Shown piece by piece: positions 43,925 through 52,731 of a stretch of 64,000 bases of DNA (position 1 is its first letter; each line of letters starts with the position of its first letter). Where the stretch lies: contig NZ_BSNI01000002.1 in NCBI RefSeq assembly GCF_030159895.1, forward strand, positions 1,452,306 through 1,516,305. Reading direction: 5' to 3'. The stretch is from Maritalea porphyrae (GTDB taxonomy: Bacteria > Pseudomonadota > Alphaproteobacteria > Rhizobiales > Devosiaceae). The position numbers and the translations under genes are program-made. The notes beneath the pieces are model-generated. The model saw only the letters and a list, made by a program, of their open reading frames with translations. It was not told the origin of the DNA and did no database searches.

Positions 43925-44914
43925 ATGGCTGTCACCGACAACGCAAAAATCGTCACTCAAGCGTCTTGGCTATCTCGAAATAAACTCACAATCGCACCTT
44001 GGCTCTTTCTTCTGCCTGCGCTCGTTTACTTCGCCATCTATGTCGTCATCCCGATTTTTGAATCGATTTGGCTTTCATTCTATGAGTGGAACGGGTTGTA
44101 TCTTGCCGACGGCACTTCGACTGCCTCTTGGGTAGGTTTTCAAAACTACATCAAACTTTGGGACGATCCAAAGTTTTGGATGTCGCTGAAAAACAACGTG
44201 CTTTGGCTCTTGCTATTTATGCTTGCTGTGCCAGCTGGATTGTTTATCGCGCTGTTTTTGAACCAAAAAACGCCCGGTATGCGCTTGTACAAATCGCTAT
44301 TCTTTTTCCCATTCGTCATTTCCCAAGTGGTTGTGGGTTTGATTTTTGGCTGGTTCTATAACCCAGATTTTGGGGTGGTGGGTTCCATCTGGAAGGCACT
44401 CTATTGCGAAGAAACGGTGAACCTGTTGGGCAATGTGACCTTCAGATGTTCCCAAACGCCACCTGATATTCTTTCAAGCGCGGAATTTGCCACCTACGGC
44501 ATTATCGCTGCTGGCCTTTGGCCCCAAATCGCTTACTGCATGATTTTGTATCTTACTGGTCTCAACAATGTCGCCGCTGATCAAATCGAAGCGGGGCGTC
44601 TTGATGGCGCGAAGGGCTGGAAAATGCTCTGGTACATCGTGTTGCCCCAATTGCGCCCCGCAACCTTTATCGCCGTCGTGGTTACCGTAATTGGCGCTCT
44701 CCGCTCATTTGATATGATTGCGATCATGACCCAAGGCGGACCATACGGCTCCACAAATGTGCTCGCTTACTACATGTATGAAACCGCCATCTCAGAATAT
44801 GGCGAACGTTATGGATATGGCTCGGCCATCGCAACGGTGTTGTTCATCATTATGCTGTTCTACATTAGCTACTTCTTGTGGCGCATGTACCAAGACGAAA
44901 AGGGAGGTCGCTGA
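43925..44914 (+). CDS. Galactoside ABC transporter permease (MalF-type)
   Basis: 329 residues with six core helices and a longer N-terminus than the GtsB-like protein. The EAA loop reads EAGRLDGAKGWKMLWYIVLPQL near 218-239. MTQGGPYGSTNVLAYYMY is the usual final-loop motif. A cysteine-containing insert (YCEETVNLLGNVTFRCSQT) near 157-175 lies in a periplasmic loop. GGGGGAGATAGGC precedes the ATG. It pairs with the following permease. Confidence 0.92.
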   Translation: MAVTDNAKIVTQASWLSRNKLTIAPWLFLLPALVYFAIYVVIPIFESIWLSFYEWNGLYLADGTSTASWVGFQNYIKLWDDPKFWMSLKNNVLWLLLFMLAVPAGLFIALFLNQKTPGMRLYKSLFFFPFVISQVVVGLIFGWFYNPDFGVVGSIWKALYCEETVNLLGNVTFRCSQTPPDILSSAEFATYGIIAAGLWPQIAYCMILYLTGLNNVAADQIEAGRLDGAKGWKMLWYIVLPQLRPATFIAVVVTVIGALRSFDMIAIMTQGGPYGSTNVLAYYMYETAISEYGERYGYGSAIATVLFIIMLFYISYFLWRMYQDEKGGR

Positions 44915-44916
44915 TC

Positions 44917-45765
44917 ATGTTTCCACGTCCAATTGATCGCTCAGGCTTTGCGACCCAACTCGGCTACCAAATCATTGTGCCAATCGCGCTTCTGATCTGG
45001 CTGTTGCCACTGATCGCAATTTTCATGACGTCTATTCGTCCAGCAGCAGACATCAATTCAGGCAATGTGTTCGGCATCCCATCTCGCATTGCTCTGATTG
45101 AAAACTACATCGCGGTGTTTACCCAATCAGAAGCGCTGCGCTACCTCACCAACTCATTTTTGATCACCATACCTACAGTGATCATTTCTGTTGGGCTCGC
45201 CTGCTTGGGCGGCTATGCGCTTGCAATCTATCGATTCAAGGTCGCGCTGCCATTGTTCTTCCTTTTTGTAGCTGGCAATTTTGTGCCCTATCAAATCCTG
45301 ATGGTGCCCGTGCGCGATATGTCAGTGCAATCAGGCTTGTACGACACCATTCAAGGGCAGGTGCTGTTCCACGGTGCGTTCCAAACTGGTTTCTGCACGC
45401 TGTTTATGCGCAACTTCATCAAGGCCTTGCCGTTTGATCTGATCGAGAGCGCTCGCATTGAAGGCGTGAAGGAATGGAAGATCTTTTGGTATGTCGTGCT
45501 GCCTTTGGTGCGCCCCGCGATTGCTGCGCTTTCTGTTTTGATTTTCACATTCGTCTGGAACGATTTCTTCTGGGCCAACGTTTTGACCCAAGGTGAAAGC
45601 GTTAAACCAATAACCGCGGGCGTTCGTGCGCTAAACGGTCAGTTCGTAAATAACTGGCACTTGGTTTCCGCTGCGTCTTTGATGGCCGCAATGCCACCGG
45701 TGGCGATGTTCTTCTTGATGCAGAAGCACTTCATTGCTGGTCTGACTTTGGGCGCGGTAAAATGA
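44917..45765 (+). CDS. Galactoside ABC transporter permease (MalG-type)
   Basis: 282 residues with six helices. The EAA loop reads ESARIEGVKEWKIFWYVVLP, followed by FTFVWNDFFWANVL. The ending IAGLTLGAVK is typical. The ATG at 44917 follows GGGAGG and the upstream stop by two bases, so the longer frame from 44878 is rejected. The last 4 bases overlap the alpha-galactosidase ATG (ATGA). Confidence 0.92.
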   Translation: MFPRPIDRSGFATQLGYQIIVPIALLIWLLPLIAIFMTSIRPAADINSGNVFGIPSRIALIENYIAVFTQSEALRYLTNSFLITIPTVIISVGLACLGGYALAIYRFKVALPLFFLFVAGNFVPYQILMVPVRDMSVQSGLYDTIQGQVLFHGAFQTGFCTLFMRNFIKALPFDLIESARIEGVKEWKIFWYVVLPLVRPAIAALSVLIFTFVWNDFFWANVLTQGESVKPITAGVRALNGQFVNNWHLVSAASLMAAMPPVAMFFLMQKHFIAGLTLGAVK

Positions 45766-47855
45766 TACGGACTTGGAGACTAGATGATCAGCGCCAAACA
45801 CTTGTGCTTGGCGCCAATGGCGAACGGCTGGCCGAAGTTATCTATTGGGGCGAAAAACTCCCCGATGATCAGGATTTAGCCGCGCTTTATCAAGCTTGCG
45901 AATTGGACGTGACGGGCGGCATGCTGGACGCCAATCCCGAACTCTCTATTTGCCCTGAAGCATCGCGCAGTTTCCCAGGGCAACCCGGGCTAATCATTCG
46001 CGATGAAGATGGCACGCCGCTAATGCCGAAATTCTGCTTTGAACGAGCAGAGGAACAACAAGACTCTCTTGAGCTGGTCTATATCGATCAAACCAAATTG
46101 CTAACCTATCGCGCCCAGTTCAAGATTGATCAGCACAGCCATATGATTGTGGCAAAGACCATTCTTGAAGCCAGCCGACCAGTGCATTTGCATTGGCTTG
46201 CCGCTCCGGTTTTGCCAGCCAGCCAGCACGCGTCCGAAATGATCGATTTTGCTGGCCGCTGGTGTGATGAGTTTCAAGTGAACCGCACCGCATGGTCCGC
46301 CGGTGTGCGCTTTCGTGAAAACCGTACCGGCCGCACAGGGCATGAGCATTTCCCAGGACTGATTGTACCTGATCACGGCACCACCAATACGCGCGGTAAA
46401 GCCTACGGCTTCCACTATGGATGGTCCGGCGGTCACAAAATGATCGCCGAAGAGTTGCCTGATGGTCGACGTCAAATCCAGTTCGGTCACGCCGCGCGCA
46501 TGGAAACTTCTGCGCAAACACGCTTTGAAACCGCGCCGCTTTATTTCACCTTTTCAAACACTGGTCTCAATGGCTGCGCCGTCGCATTCCAGCGTTATCT
46601 GCGCGATAAGATCGTCAGCTTCCCAAATCCGGAACGTCCGCGCCCAGTACATTACAATTGCTGGGAAGCGGTCTATTTCAACCACAATTTGGCCGAGCTG
46701 CAAGACATCGCCACGCGCGCTGCTGACTTGGGTGCCGAACGGTTTGTGCTGGATGATGGGTGGTTTGGCAATCGTGATGACGACACGCGATCCTTGTCCG
46801 ACTGGCAAGTTGACCCGCGCAAATATCCAGATGGCCTTGGCCCGTTAATTGCGCACGTTCATAGTCTTGGTATGACGTTTGGCATTTGGTTTGAACCTGA
46901 AATGATCAACCCAGATTCAGACCTTTATCGCGCACATCCAAATTGGGCGCTTGGCGGCGAAGACCAGATATTGGGTCGTCAGCAAAAAGCACTCAATATG
47001 GCCTTGCCCGAAGTTCGGGCCTTCTTGTTTGATCGCATAAGCGCAGTGCTTAAAGACAATGACATTGATTACATCAAGTGGGACCATAACCGCGTGCTGC
47101 CGATGCCTGATGCAGCGCAAACACGCGGTTCCTATGCGCTGATCGACCAGCTTCGCGAAACATTCCCCCATGTGGAAATAGAAAGCTGCGCGTCTGGCGG
47201 TGGGCGTATTGATTTCGGCATTTTGCAGCGCACCCACCGCGTTTGGTTGTCTGATAGCAACGATGCTGTTGAGCGACTAAACATCCAACATAATGCAGCG
47301 CTATTTTTGCCAGCTATTGTCACCGGCTCTCATGTTGGACCGCGCAAGTGTCATACATCCGGTCGCACAATTGATATGAGCATGCGCGCCTGGGTCGCTG
47401 CCCAGCGGCACATGGGCTTTGAAATGGACCCGCGTGAGCTAACCGCGGATGAGGCGACAACGCTTAAGGCCGTCACAAATTGGTGGAAGCAAAATCGCGA
47501 CTGGATGATGAAAGCCGACATTTTGCGCCTTGATACGCTAGACGAAGCGATTGTGGCGGAGCAACATATGTCTGCAGACCAAAATAGATTCGTCGCCTTT
47601 GTCGGAAAGCGCGCGACATCCAAACAGATTTTGCCAAGGCCTGTTGCTTTGGCCAATCTTGATCCAACTGCATTGTACAAAATTGAGTTGATCAACAAAG
47701 AAGACATTGTGGGGCTTTCGCGGGGAAGCAACGCAATGAAAACTGGAGCGATAGAGCTGTCGGGGGCCTACCTGCTCAATAATGGCATCAATTTGCCGTG
47801 GAGTTTTCCAAACTCCATCTGGGTTATTGAAGGAAGTAGAATAAATGACCGATAA
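45762..47855 (+). CDS. Alpha-galactosidase, GH36
   Basis: 697 residues. It hydrolyses terminal alpha-1,6-linked (and related) galactosides such as melibiose or raffinose. An N-terminal beta-supersandwich domain is followed by the (beta/alpha)8 barrel from about 295. The nucleophile D441 lies in YIKWDHNR and the acid/base D498 in WLSDSND. The barrel also shows NCWEAVYFN, FVLDDGWFGNRDDD and ESCASGGGRIDFG, all classic GH36 elements. There is no signal peptide, so substrate must be imported intact. The coding frame overlaps the permease by 4 bases and the dehydratase by 11. Confidence 0.95.
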   Translation: MIRTWRLDDQRQTLVLGANGERLAEVIYWGEKLPDDQDLAALYQACELDVTGGMLDANPELSICPEASRSFPGQPGLIIRDEDGTPLMPKFCFERAEEQQDSLELVYIDQTKLLTYRAQFKIDQHSHMIVAKTILEASRPVHLHWLAAPVLPASQHASEMIDFAGRWCDEFQVNRTAWSAGVRFRENRTGRTGHEHFPGLIVPDHGTTNTRGKAYGFHYGWSGGHKMIAEELPDGRRQIQFGHAARMETSAQTRFETAPLYFTFSNTGLNGCAVAFQRYLRDKIVSFPNPERPRPVHYNCWEAVYFNHNLAELQDIATRAADLGAERFVLDDGWFGNRDDDTRSLSDWQVDPRKYPDGLGPLIAHVHSLGMTFGIWFEPEMINPDSDLYRAHPNWALGGEDQILGRQQKALNMALPEVRAFLFDRISAVLKDNDIDYIKWDHNRVLPMPDAAQTRGSYALIDQLRETFPHVEIESCASGGGRIDFGILQRTHRVWLSDSNDAVERLNIQHNAALFLPAIVTGSHVGPRKCHTSGRTIDMSMRAWVAAQRHMGFEMDPRELTADEATTLKAVTNWWKQNRDWMMKADILRLDTLDEAIVAEQHMSADQNRFVAFVGKRATSKQILPRPVALANLDPTALYKIELINKEDIVGLSRGSNAMKTGAIELSGAYLLNNGINLPWSFPNSIWVIEGSRINDR

Positions 47856-49560
47856 GAAGAACCGTCGCAGCCAAGCTTGGTATGGCAAACTCGATAAAGA
47901 CGGCTTTATCCATCGTTCTTGGATGAAAAACCAAGGCTTTCCAGACCATGTGTTTGATGGCCGGCCCATCATTGGCATTTGCAATACATGGTCAGAACTA
48001 ACCCCCTGCAATTCGGGATTGCGGGTGTTGGCTGAGGCGGTGAAACGAGGCGTTTGGGAGGCCGGCGGCTTCCCCGTCGAGTTTCCCGTCATGAGCCTTG
48101 GCGAAACGCAAATGAAGCCAACTGCAATGTTGTTCCGCAACTTGTTGGCAATGGATGTGGAAGAAAGCATCCGCGCTTATGGTATCGACGGTGTGGTGCT
48201 GTTGGGCGGTTGCGACAAGACAACGCCTGGCCAGTTGATGGGCGCTGCATCGGTGGATTTGCCAACGATTGTCGTTTCGTCTGGCCCAATGCTCAACGGC
48301 AAGTTTAAAGGTAACGACATTGGCTCTGGCACAGACGTTTGGAAGTTTTCCGAAGAGGTGCGCGCCGGCGACATGACCTTGCAAGATTTCATGGCCGCAG
48401 AAAGTGGCATGAGCCGATCAGCTGGTGTTTGTATGACCATGGGCACTGCTTCCACCATGGCCTCAATTGTTGAAGCTATGGGCATGAGCCTGCCAACAAA
48501 TGCGGCTCTGCCAGCGGTTGATGCGCGACGTACTTCGCTTGCGCACCTGACGGGCAAGCGCATTGTGGAAATGGTCGAAGAAGGCTTGGTGATGTCCAAG
48601 GTTGTCGACAAAGCCAGCTTTGAAAATGCGATTTTGGCAAACGCTGCGGTTGGTGGGTCGACCAACGCTGTTGTTCATTTGTTGGCCATGGCGGGCCGGG
48701 TTGGTGTTGATCTCACGCTCAAGGACTTTGAACTTGGCAGTGACGTGCCGCTTCTGGTCAATTGCATGCCGTCCGGCAAATATCTAATGGAAGACTTTTG
48801 CTATGCAGGTGGAATGCCCGTCGTGCTCAAAGAACTTGGCGACAAACTTCGGCCTGCAAATACCGTTCTAAACAAAGACATTTCCGTCTTTGCCGACGGC
48901 GCCGAGTGCTACAATCGTGACGTCATTTACCCAATCGATGCACCGCTTAAACCAGCTGCTGGTCTGCGGGTATTGCGTGGTAATTTGGCCCCAAATGGCG
49001 CGATCATAAAGCCGTCCGCCGCGACTGATGAATTGTTGGAACACGAAGCCGAAGCCTATGTGTTTGAATCGATTGAAGATTTAAAGGCCAATATCGACAA
49101 GCCTGATCTGCCAGTCACCAAGGATACGATTTTGGTGCTAAAGGGCTGTGGGCCCAAGGGTTATCCAGGCATGCCCGAAGTTGGCAATATGCCCATTCCA
49201 CGCGTGCTTGTTGAGCAAGGCGTTCGGGACATGGTGCGCATTTCTGATGCGAGGATGTCCGGCACAGCGTTCGGCACTGTAATTCTGCACGTCAGCCCAG
49301 AGGCGCAAGCAGGCGGCACCCTTGCACTGGTTAAGACCGGGGATCGCATTCGCGTTAGTGCTTCTAAGGGCGAGCTTGAGCTGCTTGTTGATGAAACGGA
49401 ACTGGAAACGCGTCGCGCGGCTTGGCAGCCTGATCAACCTCATTATGATCGTGGCTATGCCAAACTTTATATCGACCATGTGTTGCAGGCAGACAAAGGC
49501 GCTGACCTAGATTTCTTGGTCGGTAAAGACACCAGACCAGTTACAAGGGAAAGCCACTAA
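47845..49560 (+). CDS. IlvD/Edd-family sugar-acid dehydratase (probable D-galactonate dehydratase)
   Basis: 571 residues. Cysteines 55 (TPCNSG), 123 (GGCDKTTPG) and 196 (AGVCMTMGT) are placed as the [2Fe-2S] cluster ligands of the L-arabinonate dehydratase branch. MSLGETQMKPTAMLFRNL supplies Mg-binding residues. Members of this branch dehydrate L-arabinonate, D-xylonate, D-fuconate or D-galactonate. Set between alpha-galactosidase and galactose dehydrogenase, the likely reaction is D-galactonate to 2-keto-3-deoxygalactonate, replacing the enolase-type DgoD. GAAGGAAG precedes the ATG. Confidence 0.88.
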   Translation: MTDKKNRRSQAWYGKLDKDGFIHRSWMKNQGFPDHVFDGRPIIGICNTWSELTPCNSGLRVLAEAVKRGVWEAGGFPVEFPVMSLGETQMKPTAMLFRNLLAMDVEESIRAYGIDGVVLLGGCDKTTPGQLMGAASVDLPTIVVSSGPMLNGKFKGNDIGSGTDVWKFSEEVRAGDMTLQDFMAAESGMSRSAGVCMTMGTASTMASIVEAMGMSLPTNAALPAVDARRTSLAHLTGKRIVEMVEEGLVMSKVVDKASFENAILANAAVGGSTNAVVHLLAMAGRVGVDLTLKDFELGSDVPLLVNCMPSGKYLMEDFCYAGGMPVVLKELGDKLRPANTVLNKDISVFADGAECYNRDVIYPIDAPLKPAAGLRVLRGNLAPNGAIIKPSAATDELLEHEAEAYVFESIEDLKANIDKPDLPVTKDTILVLKGCGPKGYPGMPEVGNMPIPRVLVEQGVRDMVRISDARMSGTAFGTVILHVSPEAQAGGTLALVKTGDRIRVSASKGELELLVDETELETRRAAWQPDQPHYDRGYAKLYIDHVLQADKGADLDFLVGKDTRPVTRESH

Positions 49561-50330
49561 TGAGTGAGAATGTCACCTTTCACGACCTAAAGGGTCAAAG
49601 CGTTTTCATTACCGGCGGTGGATCTGGAATTGGTGCGTCGCTAACCGAAGGTTTTTTGCAGCAAGGTGCAAATGTTGCGTTTGTTCAACGCTCCGATGCG
49701 ACAGAGTTTGCTGAGGAAATGGGCAAGAAATACAACAACAAACCGCTATTCATAAAATGCGACATTACCGACATTCCCTCTTTGCGTTATGCGATGAAGG
49801 AAGCTGCAAAGGCATTTGGTCCCATCACCGTTTTGGTCAACAATGCGGCGAACGACAAGCGCCACGCGCTTGAAGGATACACCGTTGAAGAGTGGGATAT
49901 GGCGATGGATGTAAATCTACGTCCACACTATTTCACGGCCCAAGCAGCAGCCGAAGGCATGCGCGAAGCTGAGGGCGGATCGATCATCAATTTCTCGTCA
50001 ATTTCATACATGATGGGTAATGCTGGCTACACCTCATATGTCACCTCAAAAGCTGGGATAACGGGGCTTACGCGTGCGCTTGCGCGAGAACTTGGTCCAA
50101 ACAAAATTCGCGTGAACGCGCTATTGCCGGGGTGGGTGCTTACCGAACGTCAGCTCGACAAATGGGCCACGCCAGAAGATTTGGCCGCTCATTTGGAAAA
50201 ACAATGTCTAAAAGAACATTTGGCGCCTGACGACATCGTAGATGCAACACTATTTTTAGCGTCAAAAGCCAGCCGCATGATGACCGGCCAAGCCATGGTT
50301 GTCGATGGTGGCGTGGTAGTTACAGGATAA
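49560..50330 (+). CDS. SDR-family D-galactose 1-dehydrogenase
   Basis: 256 residues. The Rossmann motif is TGGGSGIG at 20-27. The NNAAND segment follows, with the catalytic Ser in INFSSIS and YxxxK in YVTSKAG (Y160/K164 region). The extended LLPGWVLTERQLDKW loop resembles the Rhizobium galactose dehydrogenase I know. It would oxidise galactose to galactono-lactone with NAD(P)+. The ATG overlaps the dehydratase stop (TAATG), which indicates tight coupling. L-arabinose or fucose activity cannot be excluded. Confidence 0.87.
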   Translation: MSENVTFHDLKGQSVFITGGGSGIGASLTEGFLQQGANVAFVQRSDATEFAEEMGKKYNNKPLFIKCDITDIPSLRYAMKEAAKAFGPITVLVNNAANDKRHALEGYTVEEWDMAMDVNLRPHYFTAQAAAEGMREAEGGSIINFSSISYMMGNAGYTSYVTSKAGITGLTRALARELGPNKIRVNALLPGWVLTERQLDKWATPEDLAAHLEKQCLKEHLAPDDIVDATLFLASKASRMMTGQAMVVDGGVVVTG

Positions 50331-50334
50331 TACA

Positions 50335-51252
50335 ATGAACAATAAGATCGAATGGATAGCGTTGGATTGGGGCACAACCCATTTCCGCGCATGGGCCATG
50401 GGCGCCGGTGGCCAGGTGCTTGATCAGGTTAAATCTGATCAGGGCATGGGCAAACTTGAACGTGATGAGTTTGAAACTGTGTTCTTAGAACATGTTGAGA
50501 AGTGGCTGGTCGGGCGAAACAGCCCTGTCAGCGCTTTTGCCTGCGGCATGGTTGGCGCGAAACAAGGTTGGATCGAAGCCAAATATATTGAAACGCCATG
50601 TGCCCCACCACGCAACGAACAATTGGTGCAAGCGCCATTGTCTGATCCGCGCGTTCAAGTCTTCATCGTTCCTGGATTATCGCAGCACAAACCGGCTGAC
50701 GTCATGCGCGGTGAAGAAACGCAAATTGCAGGCTTCTTGGCCAGCATGCCAACATTTGATGGTGTCGCTTGTATGCCGGGAACCCATTCAAAATGGGTGA
50801 CCATCTCAAAAGGTGTGGTCAAACATTTCACCACATTTATGACCGGCGAGATGTTTGGTCTGTTGGCGAAAAAGTCGGTGCTTCGTCATTCTGTCGGTGG
50901 ACGCGGCTGGGACAATGCGGCCTTTATTGGCGGTGTCAAATTAGCAATGGATACGCCCGAACTTGTGGCGCAAGAACTGTTCTCCATCCGCCCACAGACC
51001 ATGCTGCATGATTTGCCAGCCAACGAGGCACGAGCGCGGCTTTCTGGGTTGTTGGTCGGTGCGGAATTGCGCGCAACTGAGCACCTATGGTCGTCGCGAG
51101 ATGTCTGTATCATTGGCGATCCTAAGCTTTCAGAGCATTACAACAAGGCGTTGGAGTTCTACAATTGCCAAGCAACAATCGCTGACGGTGACATGATGAC
51201 CCTTGGCGGCCTTCACGCCGTCGCACTTTCTGCCATGGAACAGGCATCGTAA
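50335..51252 (+). CDS. dgoK: 2-dehydro-3-deoxygalactonokinase
   Basis: 305 residues, normal length. The N-terminal ATPase-fold signature WIALDWGTTHFRAWAMGAGGQV, the central MRGEETQIAGFLAS and PGTHSKWV segments, and a TFMTGEMFGLL element are diagnostic of DgoK. It phosphorylates 2-keto-3-deoxygalactonate with ATP to give KDPGal. It lies 4 bases after the dehydrogenase gene and 1 base before the aldolase gene. Confidence 0.94.
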   Translation: MNNKIEWIALDWGTTHFRAWAMGAGGQVLDQVKSDQGMGKLERDEFETVFLEHVEKWLVGRNSPVSAFACGMVGAKQGWIEAKYIETPCAPPRNEQLVQAPLSDPRVQVFIVPGLSQHKPADVMRGEETQIAGFLASMPTFDGVACMPGTHSKWVTISKGVVKHFTTFMTGEMFGLLAKKSVLRHSVGGRGWDNAAFIGGVKLAMDTPELVAQELFSIRPQTMLHDLPANEARARLSGLLVGAELRATEHLWSSRDVCIIGDPKLSEHYNKALEFYNCQATIADGDMMTLGGLHAVALSAMEQAS

Positions 51253-51253
51253 T

Positions 51254-51859
51254 ATGACCAGAAAAATCATTGCGATCTTGCGCGGTGTTCAGGCCCACGA
51301 AGCGGTTGAAATCACGAGGCAAATTGTTGAAGCGGGTATCACCATGATTGAGGTGCCGCTCAATTCGCCACAGCCGTTTGATAGCATCAAAGCAATGCGC
51401 GAGGCGTTTGATGGGGCCGCTCAAATCGGTGCTGGCACCGTGCTCACAACAGATGATGTTGAAGCACTGAAAGCCGCAAATGGGCAATTTGTTGTTTCAC
51501 CAGATTGCAACCCAGAGGTCATCAAAGCGACCAAAGCAGCGGGCATGAACTCATACCCTGGTGTCTTCACTGCAACTGAATGCTTCGCAGCAATCCACTC
51601 AGGGGCTGACGGGCTGAAACTGTTCCCGGCCAGCGTTCTCGGCACAGGCGGTTTAAAGGCGTTGCGCGCGGTTTTGCCAGCCGACATTGATGCTTACGCG
51701 GTCGGTGGAGCAGGGCCAGACAATTTCGATAAATGGAAAGAAGCAGGCGCTGATGGATTTGGCATCGGCACAGCCATTTACAAGCCCGGCGATGACGCTA
51801 AAACTGTTCGCGCCAAAGCCGACAAGATCGTCGCTGCATATGATGAGGTTTTTAACTAA
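51254..51859 (+). CDS. dgoA: 2-dehydro-3-deoxy-6-phosphogalactonate aldolase
   Basis: 201 residues. A trimeric class I (beta/alpha)8 aldolase. The Schiff-base lysine is K122 in DGLKLFPAS, with catalytic E33 in MIEVPLNSP. GAGTVLT and AVGGAGPDNF form the phosphate site. It splits KDPGal to pyruvate and glyceraldehyde 3-phosphate. The start at ATG 51254, just after the dgoK stop, fits the family, and the longer frame from 51203 is rejected. Its stop overlaps the lactonase ATG (TAATG). Confidence 0.94.
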   Translation: MTRKIIAILRGVQAHEAVEITRQIVEAGITMIEVPLNSPQPFDSIKAMREAFDGAAQIGAGTVLTTDDVEALKAANGQFVVSPDCNPEVIKATKAAGMNSYPGVFTATECFAAIHSGADGLKLFPASVLGTGGLKALRAVLPADIDAYAVGGAGPDNFDKWKEAGADGFGIGTAIYKPGDDAKTVRAKADKIVAAYDEVFN

Positions 51860-52731
51860 TGCAATTCGATGTGTTTGATGATCACAAATGCAGCCTAGGT
51901 GAGGGACCGTTGTGGCACCCTGAAACGGGCGATTTTTTTTGGTTTGATATCGACAAAAAACTGATGTTTAAACGTGTGCCGAATGTGGCAGGAAAAAACG
52001 TGAATCAGACGGAACAAATACACTTTTTCCGGCACGTTTCAGCCGCTGGATGGCTCGATTCTGACCACTTGCTGGTCGCCGATGAGCTCGGCTTGTTCAA
52101 GTTTAATCACATCACCAAGCAAGAAACGCGCATTGCGGATATTGAAAAAGACAATCCAATAACCCGATCAAACGATGGTCGAGCTGATCCTTTTGGTGGG
52201 TTTTGGATTGGGACAATGGGCAAGAATGCCGAAGCAGAGGCCGGTGCCATCTATCGCTTTTATCGTGGTGAGGTTCGCCAACTGTTTGAAAAGGTTAGTA
52301 TTCCCAACTCAATCTGCTTTTCACCTGACGGCAAAACTGCCTATTTCGCCGATACGGTGACCAAGAAGATTATGCAGGTTGCATTGGAGCAACAAAACGG
52401 TTGGCCCGTCGGTGAACCGCAAGTTTTTGCAGATTTAACTGCCGATGAACTAAACCCAGACGGTTCAGTTGTTGATGCAAAGGGCCACCTTTGGAACGCA
52501 CAATGGGGCGCAAATCGTGTCGCAGAATATGACCAGAATGGTGCATTTTTACGCGCAATTGACCTGCCAGCCAGCCAAATTACTTGCCCGTCTTTTGGCG
52601 GAGAAAATCTGGTTCAATTGATCATCACATCAGCAAAAATTGGCCTTGGCGATAGCGAAGAATTAGCTGGCGCGACTTTTTCCGTTTCGCTTAATGTTAA
52701 AGGGCAAAAAGAACATCGGGTTGTCCTGTAA
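51859..52731 (+). CDS. SMP-30/gluconolactonase-type sugar lactonase
   Basis: 290-residue six-bladed propeller. Metal-binding elements are E15 in LGEGPLWH, the SNDGRADPFGGFWIGTM stretch, PNSICFSPDG and NPDGSVVDAKGHLW. It would open galactono-1,4- or 1,5-lactone to galactonate, closing the gap between the dehydrogenase and the dehydratase. There is no signal peptide. It is coupled at both ends by TAATG overlaps. Confidence 0.92.
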   Translation: MQFDVFDDHKCSLGEGPLWHPETGDFFWFDIDKKLMFKRVPNVAGKNVNQTEQIHFFRHVSAAGWLDSDHLLVADELGLFKFNHITKQETRIADIEKDNPITRSNDGRADPFGGFWIGTMGKNAEAEAGAIYRFYRGEVRQLFEKVSIPNSICFSPDGKTAYFADTVTKKIMQVALEQQNGWPVGEPQVFADLTADELNPDGSVVDAKGHLWNAQWGANRVAEYDQNGAFLRAIDLPASQITCPSFGGENLVQLIITSAKIGLGDSEELAGATFSVSLNVKGQKEHRVVL

